64,000 bases of DNA from Cloeon dipterum (Eukaryota > Arthropoda > Insecta > Ephemeroptera > Baetidae), in the NCBI RefSeq assembly GCF_949628265.1, contig NC_088788.1:36132335-36196334 (forward strand). The letters are read 5' to 3'. A program made the position numbers and the translations under genes. Shown piece by piece: positions 1 to 11,430 of this stretch. The notes beneath the pieces are model-generated. The model made no database searches, had not been told where the DNA came from, and saw only the letters and a list, made by a program, of their open reading frames with translations. Within the stretch, counting starts at the first letter, position 1. The number at the start of each line of letters is the position of its first letter.

Positions 1-2050
1 CGGCGCTCCGCATTTTACTAGTTTATTTACTCTTCCACTTTTAAAACAACGCGTTCATTATGACTGCTCGTTACGTGTAATGCCCAATAACGACCGTACG
101 CCAGCCACGTGAGTGTTCAGACTTGGTTGCTAAACATGTGCGGAAAGCCTGCCGGTTTATAATATTATTTTATCTCTCGCACGCGCCTTTTGCATAACTC
201 TTTGTGCACCGCTAAGCACGAGGCGGCAAAAAATAATTGAATCACTGCTTCGCCGGCTGCAACTGCAATAATTATGATCAAATGCGTTTCTTTCCACGAG
301 TGAATTGACAAAAAATAGCGCCGCGACCTTGCAATTTTAATGCACTGCGGGCCAGAGAGAAACTTCGACTTATTGCGACTAGCCAGCTAAAAATGCGCTC
401 GTTGCAGTGTATAGTAAAATTGGAATGTCCGAGCCGTCCAAGCAATCTTGTATTCGTTTTGCGGGCAATCAGGCGTTGATTTAGTTGATAGCAATAGTAA
501 TTGTTTGCTGGATTTTCGTTTATTCACATATCTATTGAAACTTTTTTTATAACGTTTAATTTTACGTTCTTAAATGCTTCAAATATGTATGATTTTTTTT
601 TTAAAAAAAAATTGTTCGACCTCAGAATAGCGACAATGCTCCGTGTTAAAATTTTGTTAATCATTTTATTATTCCACAAATTAATAGTAATTGAAGTTTG
701 TTGGTCGTGGCTGGTGAGATTAAAACGTTGAACAAAAGGAAATTTTTACTCGTTATTGGAAGAAATATATCTTAAATCAGATCTGGATTTAAATTGTATA
801 TTATACGTTCTAGTGTCGCGGGAATTTCTCTCAGAACGTTTTCACGCTCTAAAATGGGCCTTGTGCAAGGCAGGAATCACAATTTAACTCATTTTACACC
901 TGTCATTTTAAATACGCGTGGTCTTCTATGCACGTACACAAAATAATCTTGCGGTCAATCAAAGGTTGCTTAATTTTAATTCTTTTGTGAATGTGTGAGA
1001 AAAACACAATGGTCAACGCGCGGTGCTGCAATCAAACTCGCACACTTTTTGACGCCGTTTCGCACTATTGACTGATTTGATTGTGTGGGTGTCTGCAAGG
1101 AATAATCATTATTACCAGTCTTCTTTAAACAAATGTACACGTTAACTGATTTCAATCTTTTTGCTGCATTTACTGAAATTTATATTGAACGCGATTGAAG
1201 ATTTATTATACTGCTGCTGGTCATATTTGATTCATGTGTGTATACATTTATAAATAACTGCTCTCACTGTCAATATTTCACGCTATAGGCGCAACGTATT
1301 CAATGCAAAATGCACGTCCGCGAGGAGGCACGCTCTGTCAAAGTGATTGAAAACGAATGCAATTTCGTTCGCGAGATCGATGCGTTTTTTCGTGACAAAT
1401 CACGTTATCTAATGGCTTGTCTGCAACTACACAGCCGTTTTTTGGCCTGTCCGCACCTTTAAAACGCCGCTTTTTACTCTGATAGCCATTGTTAAACTCG
1501 CGAGAGGTTGCTTTCTACCGGCCTGCCGAGAGCAGGAGTGTGTTTCCAGTTACACAATGTTTGTTATACTTTGCTCTCCCGTGGACAGGCAGATCGTGTA
1601 ATTGCGCCGCTGCTGCTGCTGCACACAGGCTATCTTGTCTGCATTTTTCGCTTGCATAACCTCAACAAACCCTTATTCAATTGTTCAGCCAGATTGCGTG
1701 CGGACCTCGCCAGTTAAATCAAAAATCGATTATAGCTCTTGTGTAACTTTCATCCGCATTATTCTTCTCGTGATCCTGTTGGAAGATTGTCAATGGAATA
1801 ACGCTCTTATTATGTGCATACATCTCAATTAAATGTGGTGTTCAATAAGTTGTTTGCCACTAAATTAATATGAAAAAATGGACAATTTTAACAATTAACA
1901 ACGTCTAATCTAGTTTTAGACGATTAATTATTTTTTCTGAGCTTTAAAGCTTTATGAAGTTATCAAGTTAGCTCGAATCATGCAAATTTAAGCCTATTGA
2001 ACCACTCATTAAATCGTTTATAACCATCTTATTTGTTTGGTTAGGTATAA
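1..2050. other. Intergenic, no gene recognised
   Basis: AT-rich DNA with only short open frames of no recognisable family. I see no exon pairs with consistent splice phase, no tRNA and no strong promoter. A short hairpin lies near 1905-1925 (inverted 7-bp arms around TCTAGT). The stretch may be distal flank of a gene outside the window. Confidence 0.5.
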
Positions 2051-2680
2051 AATAAGCATGACTTTCTGGTCTATACAACTTTTAGAACCAATTGAGCGCA
2101 TAGAACCATTTATTTAATTTGGTATTTTTAATGTCCGTGATCAGTGGTAAAAATTATTCCATTTTTGCCAATATTGTCAGCACTAAATCTCGGGTTCTAA
2201 CAAACAGAATAGCAGAAACTGCACCCCGTTCGACTTGTCTCAACTTTCCCTAGATAGCCGTAGAATTTTTAGGGTGATCAACCCTCATTTCCTTCCACCC
2301 CGTGTATTACAGTAACGATAAAAATCACGTCGCTTTGCATTTTCAGTAAACTATTATCTTTTCAATTAATAAAAATCTACAGCTTAATACCCTTTATGGA
2401 GGGTTAAAAATAAAAATCTAAATAGCAGGAACCAGAAATTTGTTTTTACTCATCAATTTCTACTATGGAGGTAGAAAAAAGGGATATTTAGGATTGTTGG
2501 GTGATCAGATCACCCCCAAAACCTATTGGGGGAGGTTAAGACGCGTTAAACGGTGCGCAGTTTTTGCAATTATGATGGCTAAACCCAGAGATTTGGCGAT
2601 GACAAATGTTGATAAAATTCAAAAGTAATAATTTTGGTATTATTGTCAAGGTCACTAAAAATTATCGACTCTAGATCAAA
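2050..2680. repeat. Family A inverted-repeat (foldback-type) element, copy 1
   Basis: The left arm around 2180-2290 carries the words AAATCTCGGGTTCTAAC and CTCAACTTTCCCTAGATAGCC. The right arm around 2490-2660 carries their complements in reverse order (GGGGGAGGTTAAGACG, CCCAGAGATTTGG). A short unique centre contains GATAAAAATCACGTCGC. The same arms and centre recur at 35.7-36.2 kb in the opposite orientation. There is no coding capacity, so it is most likely a non-autonomous DNA transposon. The outer borders are approximate. Confidence 0.7.
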
Positions 2681-4235
2681 CTCATAGAAGAAAAAGGACC
2701 TATAATATTAAATAAAATTAAAATCGACATAAGATATTCAAATCTGAAAGCAAATTGCACTATTCTGAGTACGCAAGCAGCCTTCGCGTTTGCTGAACTC
2801 CATGAAAAAGCCACGATACAAGTTACCAAGTGAATTATTCTTTCGATGAAAAGCGAGAAGGCGCATAATTGTGCATATCAGTGACAGCTCATCACGACGA
2901 GAATATGTAAAGTGAAAAATGAAGCGAGCTGCTGAGCGCAGCAGATTATGTCATGAGAAATTTTTGCAAGCAGTTCGCCGCATAATTGGGGCCATTGTTT
3001 GAATTGTGCCACATGAGGAAGCACAGCTGGATATTCGCGGTTTAACGCCAAAACGGGAGCGCGGAGATCAACGCTTGAGATTGTGCGTAAAAAATTGGAT
3101 GCGCACTCTCGGTGCAGTATCACGTCGCTCATTTGCATTTGGAGAGGCCTCATTTGCAAACCTATCCGTTCTAGACAGACAGGAAATACACTACAATTAA
3201 ATGAAAGTGCACGTAGGCAATTAGGAGTTTTACTGCATACACGCGTACGTAATTAGAGCTACATAGGAAGAAAGAAATGCCATCTTCCGAGTCAGCCAAT
3301 CGAAAAGAATAAATTATTCAAATCACACGTTCTGCTCTTTGCGTGCCAAACACACACTTTTATTTTATTGGATCTAGATATTCATTTCCTAGCAAAAAAA
3401 ATCGGTGCTATAAATTTTCTAATCGAAATAATTATGTCCGTTCATGTTCACAAGTGAAAGGATCTCTCAAATACTGCGAGGGACTGAAATACATGTCAAA
3501 AAAATCGCATCAAAAAGAGATTTTAAAATAAGTTGATCAATTTTAAGCTTTGCCATCCGGTTTGAAGACAAATCTAAGCCACGGCTATTTTGATATACAG
3601 TATTCGCCAGAAAGAAAGAAAGAAACAAAGTGTTGCAACGGGGCAAACAAAAGCAGTGCCAAAGATAAATGGAAGCAGGTTTAAATGTCAAAAAGGCCGG
3701 TTATGCAACAACTGCACCGCTCCGTGTGGCCAGTTTAAAAGCATTCGGTGCTTGGTACGCGCCAATGATCACATTAAATGCGATTGCAATTAGAAACTCA
3801 CCTGAAATTAATGGATTAGTTGGGAGCTAGTATGACGTGTGCCGAAAGAAAGGCACTTTTGCCTTTGTGTTCTGCAGGTCAAACATATCACGGGCTTTGT
3901 GTTACTCTTTCTTGGGCAATTTTAATATTGCAAATAGCAGGCACGATGGGAGCATCAATTGCTCTAGAGCAGTGCCTGGCACTGCGATTGTGAGCTAACC
4001 TTGCAGCAATTTCAAGATGAATGGCCAATTTTAAGGGTCAAAACTAATTGAGCATAAACAGTTTAACCGGCACTAATCTTACGTTTGAATGTAAATAATT
4101 ATACGAAATAATTGCATTTTCAGGGCTAGAAAATACTATTTTAAATTATCAAAAATTAATAACTACTTATTGTTAGCTTCAAAATTAAAAGTTTATAAAA
4201 TACAAAAAATGCAGCATTATAACAATTTTTTAATT
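2680..4235. other. Intergenic, no gene recognised
   Basis: No open frame here resembles a known family and no exon set could be chained. The overlapping frames on both strands near 2878-3200 and 3343-3793 have no domain signature and are judged to be chance. Confidence 0.45.
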
Positions 4236-4400
4236 TGTAAGCACCCTCCAAACGCTTCAGATTGTTAGGGATGGTCTAGACGAGTCTAACGCTGGGTAGT
4301 TATTGCATTTCTTATGGTTAGAACATGAGATTTGGAGCCAACAATGTTTAAAAAACACAAAAATAAAAATAAATCATGTTTATCGAGTTTTGGAATGAAA
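4235..4400. repeat. Family A arm (solo)
   Basis: It contains GACGAGTCTAACGCTGGGTAG followed about 20 bases later by ACATGAGATTTGG, matching the right arm of the copy at 25.2-25.4 kb. No partner arm is evident close by. It lies 3' of the IST1 stop codon. Confidence 0.55.
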
Positions 4401-4714
4401 TTTCTCGAAATAAAACATAATATTCTGAAATATTTTGAGCTTGCCAATTTTTTCCTCAAATTTATTTTTTTAAATGCAAAAAAATATTTATTTAGGCTGT
4501 TTGCATATAAAGCAGTGGTTCAATATTCAATTGCAAATTATGTGACTCTACTCTAGATGTTATTAATTGGCTCTTTATTTCTTTAATGTTAAAATCGTTA
4601 AAATGTCATTCTAAACAAAGAAAGCATGATCAGCCTTCAATCTATAAAATTGAACGTATTCCTAGGAAGATCCAATATCAAATAACAGAGAATTGCTTTC
4701 AACAGCGATTAAAT

Positions 4715-4720
4715 TTTATT
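4715..4720 (-). other. Poly(A) signal candidate for IST1
   Basis: AATAAA on the minus strand, 83 bases past the IST1 stop codon. Confidence 0.45.
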
Positions 4721-4802
4721 GTGATTTGATTAATAGTAGGCGAATTATAAAAAGCGCTTTATGCATATGAGAATAAACAAATTAATGAGAGAAACTATAA
4801 AT

Positions 4803-7773
4803 TTATGTCTTCTTTTTCAAATCTTCAAAGCGTCGCGTGAGGTCGTCAAAGTCGATCTCATCGTTATCTAAACTAGCAGAGCCAGGAGCAGGGAATTCAT
4901 CAGACGGAACCGAAGGCAACTCTGGCAAATCAAAGTTATCGGGCATTTTTGCTCTAGGCGCCGGCTTTGGAATCGCACCCTGAAACAATCAGTTGTTTCA
5001 AAACCTCGAAAGTATAAAAATGATGGATCAACACACCTTATTGGTATTGACATCAGGTGGAAAGTTAGTGTACGGCGGAGGAGGCTCGTCCTGGGGGTCT
5101 GTGTTCAAGGCTTTCTTCGGAGAGGCAGTCGGCGTGGACACGCTGGCCGAGGCGTTCGAGTTGTCGGGCGGAATGTTGTACGACAGATTGCTGCTTTTCG
5201 CCGAAAAATGAGGCTCGAAGTTGGGCGCGTTGGGTCCGACGTTTGGCAAGGGTGGAGCCACAAAACCAGCTGGTCCAGATGCTGCTGACGATCCGCTCGC
5301 ACCACTCTGGAAGGGAATTTTCGACCAGAAACCATTATTTTAAAATTAATAAAAACATGAGGTTAGAGAGAAGCTTCAAACGTGAAATGTGGCCAAAATA
5401 TGAAATTTTCGTTTTTGTGGCTTTCACGGGACATTTTTGGGGAATTTTGGGTTGGTAAAATTGCTCTCGTCAAGTCCTATCAAATGAACACCAAATTTGA
5501 GGGCATCAGTCAAGGTCAAAGGTCGTTACAAGTAATTTTCGAAAATTTCCAGGTGTTTTTTGGATTTATAAAACCTGAAAAATCTAAATGCCCCTAAAAA
5601 GTTGTCTCAGGGTACGACTTTGTAAAAATATCAAGGTGGTGTTCAGCTTTGATTTCAAGAAATAAATTTTTCAAAATTTTTTAATTTTTGCAACTGTTGT
5701 GAGCGCTAAATCTCGGCTTCTAAGTGTCAGAAATGCAAAAACTGCACACCGTTTGACTTGGCTTGACTTCCCCTGGTGAGCTGAATAGTTTTGGGGGTGC
5801 TCAACCCTCACCTAGGGCTGCCACTCTCCGGGTCGACCGGAGATCTCCGGGTTTGGGACTGAAAACTTTAACACGGGAGCATAGGGATCTCCGGGTTTTC
5901 GAGTCCAAAATCTCCGGGTTTTAGCTTTGGAAGTCTGGCACTCCTACCCTCACCCCTGATCCCCTATTGGCTATAATCTCATCCCGATTCCAAAAAAAAA
6001 AAAAAAAATATTTTAAATCGTGGCCAATTTTTACTCTCTCTTATGTGGAATTTAAAAACTTTGACACTCCTATTTTGAATTAGGATGGTTTAAAACATTT
6101 TTGAATCAGTAGGACGCATTTTAAGAAGGGAGTAAAAGATCTCACCGGATAGCTAAAAGGTTTGAAATCTGAGGGCAAAGCTGGTGGTTGCGGAAAGCCA
6201 ATGAATCCTGGAGGCTGTGGCATGCCACCACCGCCGCCGCCGCCGCCTCCGCTTCCTCCTCCTCCCAGGTTGTTTTTCTCATTGTTGAGGTCAATGAGGA
6301 GAGCGTCCAATCCTGCAGTGTCCTCGTTCATCATGACCTGAGGGTCTGGCTCGTAAGGGACATTGTAGATCTTGGCGATTTCAATCAAGTATTTCTCGAC
6401 GAGAAGCTTGGGAGGCGCCTGCACGCTCAACTTGTGCTTCAGCTTTTCAGATATGGTGCCAACAGCTTCTTCTCTGCATGCCTATAGTAAAAATACAATG
6501 GGAATAACAAATATGAGTACATAAACGGAATTTTGTTATTTCAAAACTAACACTGTTGCTGCAATTCACCTGTCAACAAAATGTTTTCAAATTTCCTTTT
6601 TGATTTATATTTGAATCGTAAATAATAGGTTCTTAATCCTTTCCCTTCATGCATTATCATTCAAATTATTATTTTGAAACGAGTATAATTTTGAAATGGA
6701 ATTTTTAAAAGATGCAATTTTATTTAAAAAGAGCTTTACAGGCTAAAACTTCAGATCATTTTGCTTTGGTGATTATAGCAAGTAGTAGTCCAATTGTGAA
6801 ATTTAGCAACAGTTTATCTCTAAAATCAGGACCGTTAAATTTCAGATTTTGCCAAATTTCTCGATTTTTGCTTGGTTTGATCCCTCCCGTTAAAATCTAT
6901 CCAAAAATGTGCGAATTTTGAGGAAGAACGCTCTAAATAGCAAAATAAATCGTGATTTTACAGTAAGGAGACAGTGCTCGCCGCTTGATTATTAGCCAAT
7001 TTTCTCAAAAATTTAACGGCAACCTGGGAAATTTTTTAATTATTGTTCCTTATTTTTTAAATAATATTTCTAGCTAACAGGTAAAAAGGGATTTTTAAAA
7101 TTTTCTGTAACGTATATATTGTTAAATTTTAACTTCATTCCATAACAAATTGTAAAGAGTTGCAGAAAGAACCCAATTCAGTATTTGCTGGATTAACGTT
7201 ATTTTACACTTTTTAATAATGCTGTATAAATGCCAATGATCTCATCCGTCTCTTATCTCATCTTGCAACACAAATATCAAATATCTATCATTCATTTATT
7301 ATTTTCCTGTTGTTACCTGGTTGTATTGCTTTCCATATTTCGCTGTAAGCTGCTCGGAAATGACTTTTAGCTCGGCCACATCCGTCTGCAAACGCGGTGC
7401 AACCCAAATGAGACTAGAAATTGCCTCGGCCAGCCCTTCATCCAGGGTTCTGAAAGAAAGCATCAATGTTTTACGGCCTTTAAGGTTGGTATAAAAATTT
7501 GTACTTCATTTGCTGGACGAGCCCGTATCTGGCGATCAACAAATCGCAATACATCTCAACGATTTCCATCGCCTCGACCAGGTAGTCCTCCCTGATGATC
7601 TGCTCGACCCTGATCTTGGCCCTTTCGGCCTTTCCTGCCGCGATGTAGTCGGCGATTTCCTTGCGGGCTTTCTGGGCCAGCTCGGTTTTCTTCTTCTCCA
7701 GCAGCTTCAGCCGATTGATGGCCAGCCGAAGGTGCGTCTTCAGCTTCACGTAATTTGGCCCACTCGAAAACAT
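4803..7773 (-). CDS. IST1: IST1 homologue, ESCRT-III-associated factor (5 exons)
   Basis: Coding exons on the minus strand are 7505-7773, 7317-7449, 6146-6481, 5037-5306 and 4803-4979, all with GT/AG borders and matching phases, giving about 394 residues (human IST1 is about 366). The N-terminal 175 residues form the IST1 helical domain: LKLLEKKKTELAQKARKEIA, IIREDYLVEAMEI and PPKLLVEKYLIEIAK are almost identical to animal IST1. A low-complexity Gly run and Pro-rich stretch follow. The C-terminus, FDDLTRRFEDLKKKT, is the MIT-interacting motif that in the family recruits Vps4 and spastin. Known role: regulates ESCRT-III/Vps4 in endosomal sorting, cytokinetic abscission and membrane tubule fission. 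The start MFSSGPNY fits insect IST1 proteins. Introns hold repeat families A and C. Confidence 0.95.
5340..6000. repeat. Family A-related element in an IST1 intron, interrupted by a nested insertion
   Basis: The 5690-5812 part is a family A left arm (TAAATCTCGGCTTCTAAG, then CTTCCCCTGGTGAGCTGAA). The 5480-5545 part resembles, in reverse, the segment at 25.51-25.56 kb (CAAATTTGGTGTTAGTTCG there). The arm is interrupted at 5813 by a small transposon and continues at 5955. Confidence 0.5.
5813..5946. mobile_element. 134-bp hAT-like MITE with an exact 8-bp target duplication
   Basis: It is flanked on both sides by CCCTCACC (5805-5812 and 5947-5954). It begins TAGGGCTGCCACT and ends GGCACTCCTA, giving imperfect terminal inverted repeats of the form TAGG..TGCCA. 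The interior repeats ATCTCCGGG three times. An 8-bp duplication and this type of terminus are known of hAT elements; assignment to hAT is inference. Confidence 0.7.
6228..6258 (-). repeat. GGN-codon repeat encoding poly-Gly in IST1
   Basis: A run of CCGCCG/CCT triplets on the plus strand is read as a glycine-rich tract of IST1 exon 3. It lies just after the structured domain and is likely a flexible linker. Confidence 0.7.
6705..7095. repeat. Family C dispersed repeat, copy 1 (IST1 intron)
   Basis: It shares the words AGCTTTACAGGC, AAATTTAGCAACAGTTTAT, CGTGATTTTACAG and GGAGACAGTGC with six other copies in the window. It is non-coding and lies in the second IST1 intron. Confidence 0.65.
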
Positions 7774-7906
7774 GTCGGTCCTGGTGCGATGGACCTTACC
7801 TAGAGGAGATGTTCGGCCTCAAAACACCTTTTCAAGAAATTTGACAAGTGACGTTGTTTACTACTGCTGCCTTACTCATCCACTTCGGTCATGAATCATC
7901 TCGTCG

Positions 7907-7914
7907 TGACGTCA
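7907..7914. promoter_or_regulatory. CRE-like palindrome upstream of IST1
   Basis: TGACGTCA, the consensus site for CREB/ATF bZIP factors, lies 134 bases upstream of the IST1 start codon in a locally GC-richer stretch without a TATA box. This fits a housekeeping promoter. Function is inferred from position only. Confidence 0.35.
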
Positions 7915-8438
7915 CACCCAGTCACACCTAGTACGCCTCTCTGCCCGCAGAGGGCGTCGATGGGTGGAATCGGCTAGAAATATTAACTTCACCGAATTTC
8001 ACACTCCAGTCGATACCTTCGGCTATGCAACCTGCAAATTCAATGCAATGAATGAAGCGCTGTGACTATTAATGACGACAATTTCTTGCTCTTCACTTCT
8101 TTTCTCTAGTCGCTATAGATACTCTGAATAATCAGAAAAAAATTATGCTGGAAGCTTACAATATGAATACAATACGACGCTTTTACTCATTATGCCATTA
8201 TTCGTTAGGATTTTCGGAATTTATACATAATATATAACTGTATCTAGTAAAAGTAGGCAATTAATTTACTCTAGTGACTTTTCATACATTTATTATTTCC
8301 TACAATAATAAAATACCTTTTGTGATATTTAGACCAGCATGACTTAGTTAAAAACTGACAAAAAAATAATATGTATATTCAAGGCTCCGCCCTGAGAGAG
8401 TGGAACTTTTTGTCGGCTCTTACAGCTTATAGCAAATT

Positions 8439-8489
8439 AAAAATGCTTGTCGGATAATCGCCATTAAAATATTTCCGACAAGCATTTTT
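8439..8489. repeat. Perfect 16-bp hairpin
   Basis: The arms AAAAATGCTTGTCGGA (8439-8454) and TCCGACAAGCATTTTT (8474-8489) are exact complements around a 19-base loop. It lies in intergenic DNA between IST1 and the first cuticle gene. Confidence 0.7.
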
Positions 8490-8574
8490 ACCCAATAAAC
8501 GGGAGGTTTCACTAGTTCAAAATGATGACTTTTGATTTATGATGGTGTGTTGAAAAGAGGTTGAAGGGTTGATA

Positions 8575-8830
8575 CCTTTTGACTGCTTCAGTAGCCTAAG
8601 GGAGGCCATGAAGAATCAAACGGTGCGCAGTTTTTGCAAATCCGACGCTTGCAAGCTGAGATTTGGTGAACAACGTTTTTTTTTTCAGAGAGGCCGAAAT
8701 GAGTGTCAACTAAATCTCGAGTTGTAATGAGTCAAAAATACCTAAAAATGCACACATTTTGACTTGTCGTCACGTCCCTTGATGAACTGAAGAAGTTCAG
8801 GGTGATTAACATTAAATTCTCGAGCGCAGA
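8575..8830. repeat. Family A arms in palindromic order
   Basis: A right-type arm (ACGGTGCGCAGTTTTTGCAAA, AGCTGAGATTTGG) is followed directly by a left-type arm (ACTAAATCTCGAG, TTTTGACTTGTCG). The pair forms a compact palindrome centred near 8685. It is a deleted or rearranged relative of the 2.1 kb copy. Confidence 0.55.
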
Positions 8831-9740
8831 GAGTTTTAAACTACAAAAATGTTTCGGCGATGTAGATATTTTTATTTATAAGCTTTGAGGACCGGATTTT
8901 GACGCAAATTATTTTTCAAGATCAAATAATATTATCTGAAAGACACACTACAAACTTTTAATAATTTGCTGTTTACCAAACAAAAATTAGTCTAAAAAAT
9001 AAAAATAAATTCAAATAGGACTTACCACGTGTTTTTAATCGAGAAACTAAAAACTGCTGATTTTAGGTTCTCATCGTTTTCCACAACAAAGATTTCGTAA
9101 TAATGCGACCTTGTCGAGACTTATTAAAAGCTATTCAAACAATCCTGCACATCTAGAATACCAGATTCGAATCGCACATACGGATACCTATTAGAGATGA
9201 GAACTTTCCAATCGGCCACGATTACGCAGCTGCCTTAATTCTGTTTGATGTGCGCCGAATTGTTTATTGAGTTAAGCAGCAAGACTTGTATAACCTACAT
9301 TCTTTGCTGGCATTATGTAGATCCCATTGATAAGCCAACAATTTACTCATCGCGCGCGTTTGTTCGTCATGAATTATGTGCCAGCAGGGCGAAGGCCGCT
9401 GCCAAAACCTCTCTGTGAATGAGCGCTGCTTCATTTCGGAGCTTTGCAGAACATGCATGTTTAAAAAAATGAAACGAGATGAATGGATGCGGTGCAGTGC
9501 ATGTAAGCGCGAGCAGAAAGCAATCTGAATGGGCTCATGGACGCGCAGGCAAACGCAGGCAATCTCATCAGAGCTAATTTTATAAGCAACAATAAGAAAT
9601 GAAATTGTGCGGTGAGTTTTCTTAGCTGGCTGAAGGTTGTTCATTTAGATGTGCGTATATATTATATCTGGCTATGAGAATACGATCAATTGTATAATTA
9701 TCCAATCTTATTTTGTTGCACCAGTGGGGCCAAATTCACG
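8831..9740. other. Intergenic, no gene recognised
   Basis: AT-rich. A 126-codon minus-strand frame at 9264-9644 has no recognisable domain and no supporting exon neighbours. Confidence 0.45.
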
Positions 9741-9744
9741 CGAC

Positions 9745-9960
9745 GCGCATAAAGAGGGGAACGGGTACGGGTTTTTCATCCCACCCCTGTCCCATCCCAG
9801 AAAAAAATAATCCCGTCCCTGTCCCATTTTTTCTCTCGGGTTCGTCCCTGTCCATGTTTAGTCCCCCCTCGACCCCTCACCAGATTCGTAATTTTTCAAT
9901 TTTCTACTTAACTTTTAAAATTAGCGATTTTTTGTCAGGAAATAACAATTGCATGTAAAT
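9745..9960. repeat. C-rich repeat with CCCTGTCC words
   Basis: Several repeats of CCTGTCCCAT and GTCCCTGTCC are present. The 54-base segment 9844-9897 (ending CACCAGATTCGTAATTTTTC) recurs with one mismatch at 11366-11419. It looks like part of a dispersed element of unknown class. Confidence 0.5.
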
Positions 9961-11340
9961 TGCAAACCTCGCAAAAGTGCTCACTTTTAAAAAAAGGTCA
10001 ACGGAAACAGTGAATTTTTACTATTACGTCCTGGTCGCGGTCAATTTGTGCTTCGCTCAACAAACACCTAAATTTGATGTGTCAATTTTTTTTTGCTCTT
10101 TTTATCACTGTCCTCTCGGACCGGGAAGAGCGCGCACTGTACTAGCACGAATGCGGACTCCCCGGGTCCCAATAACACCGCGAACGGATAACATGGGCGC
10201 ACCAGGCCGCACAGGAACCCAGCCCACTGAAGGGCCACTTGCCTCCGCAATGAGGACTTTTTTTGAAACGCTAGACATTCGTTCCGTGAAGCCAAATCGC
10301 GCATACTGGAAAGGTGCAAACCAGCAAGTAGCGAGTCCCAGCCCGTTGAGCAATTTGAGCATTTCGAGTCACTAAACTAACCACTTTTTGCCATCTCTGA
10401 CATTGGGTAGCCAGTATTAGTTCTCCCAACTGCTCAAATACCTCCCATTGCTTTGACACTCCTGAGAATGAGAATGCCTTGACAATGCGAGCCAACGGGC
10501 TGGTTAGACGACGATTCTTATGACGATAAGAAAAATTTAAAGGGAAAGAGCCACTGTTTATTGTTTGAACTACCGAAGCGTTGGTCACAAACAAACAAAA
10601 TCAAGGGACACCCAATCGCACAAAAGGAAAATTCATCTCTGTGAACCTGCTGTGAAGTTTTTGAACTAAAGAGATAAATGACTAAAAAAGTTTTCATTTT
10701 ACCTTTAAGCTTCTTTGTTGCTTCTATTTTTCAGTCGTGTTATTGTTATCACACAATAGTCAGGGAGTTAGGGGCTTCAGCAGTGGGGAGTCTATATAGC
10801 TCCTGAAATATCCACCTCTGACGTCTCCCCGCCCTTGGGATAGTGACAGGAGAGGCTAGGATAAGTCTTGATTTTGGAAATCTCTTCAATATTGTTGTTT
10901 TCTTCTTTCATGGAACTACCAACAATGTTTCCCTACAATCGGGCCAGAGCATGCGTTGCCTCTAATTTTGAAGAAAACACCCCCACCAGCAGCATATATA
11001 AGGCTTGCCACAGCCCAGCGTACATTTTTTTAATTTTTAACGTCCAAGCGAACACACGTCTGCTCCGCGCTCGCTGTCAACATAAGGGACAATTTTGAAG
11101 CAGCGATATCTCGTCTTCTTGTGGAGCCATTTTTAAAGTAAGGCATGCACTGGATTCCTCTCACAAAGCCCAACCCGATGAATGGCAAGTTGAAATTGTC
11201 AACGTTAAGTGTCATTTTTTTCATTCATTGCTTGTAGAGTACGGCGGGAAAGATACAAATGTAAAATGAAATTGAAATGAAAATTTACCATCAGCACAAT
11301 TAATATTTTTGTTGTTATTTCTTTACTAACAGCTGATTAG
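9961..11340. other. Intergenic between two copies of a 54-bp repeat
   Basis: Overlapping frames of 83-132 codons on both strands at 9977-10594 share no motif with families I know and are arginine/proline-biased. CATATATAAGG near 10992 looks like a TATA box but no ATG-led frame follows at a useful distance. The stretch could be the inside of an old transposon, but this is not shown. Confidence 0.35.
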
Positions 11341-11362
11341 CCCATTAATTCGCGAATCAACC

Positions 11363-11416
11363 GAAGTCCCTGTCCCTGTTTAGTCCCCCCTCGACCCCTC
11401 ACCAGATTCGTAATTT
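11363..11416. mobile_element. 54-bp insertion flanked by a 14-bp direct repeat
   Basis: TTCGCGAATCAACC occurs at 11349-11362 and again at 11417-11430, exactly bracketing a segment that is otherwise a copy of 9844-9897. This has the form of a target-site duplication around a short insertion. The 14-base length suits target-primed reverse transcription or templated repair better than most cut-and-paste transposons. Confidence 0.55.
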
Positions 11417-11430
11417 TTCGCGAATCAACC

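Noticed and set aside
9165-9180. Possible tRNA B-box (GATTCGAATCGC)
   Set aside because: No A-box at the proper distance and no cloverleaf stems could be drawn around it. No other tRNA-like box was found in the window.
9977-10594. Overlapping frames of 83-132 codons
   Set aside because: No motif, no consistent strand, no splice partner; more likely chance frames in a GC-richer patch.
9844-11419. The two 54-bp repeats as LTRs of a small retroelement
   Set aside because: They are too short, lack TG...CA ends, and the second copy is bracketed by its own 14-bp duplication, which shows it was inserted separately.
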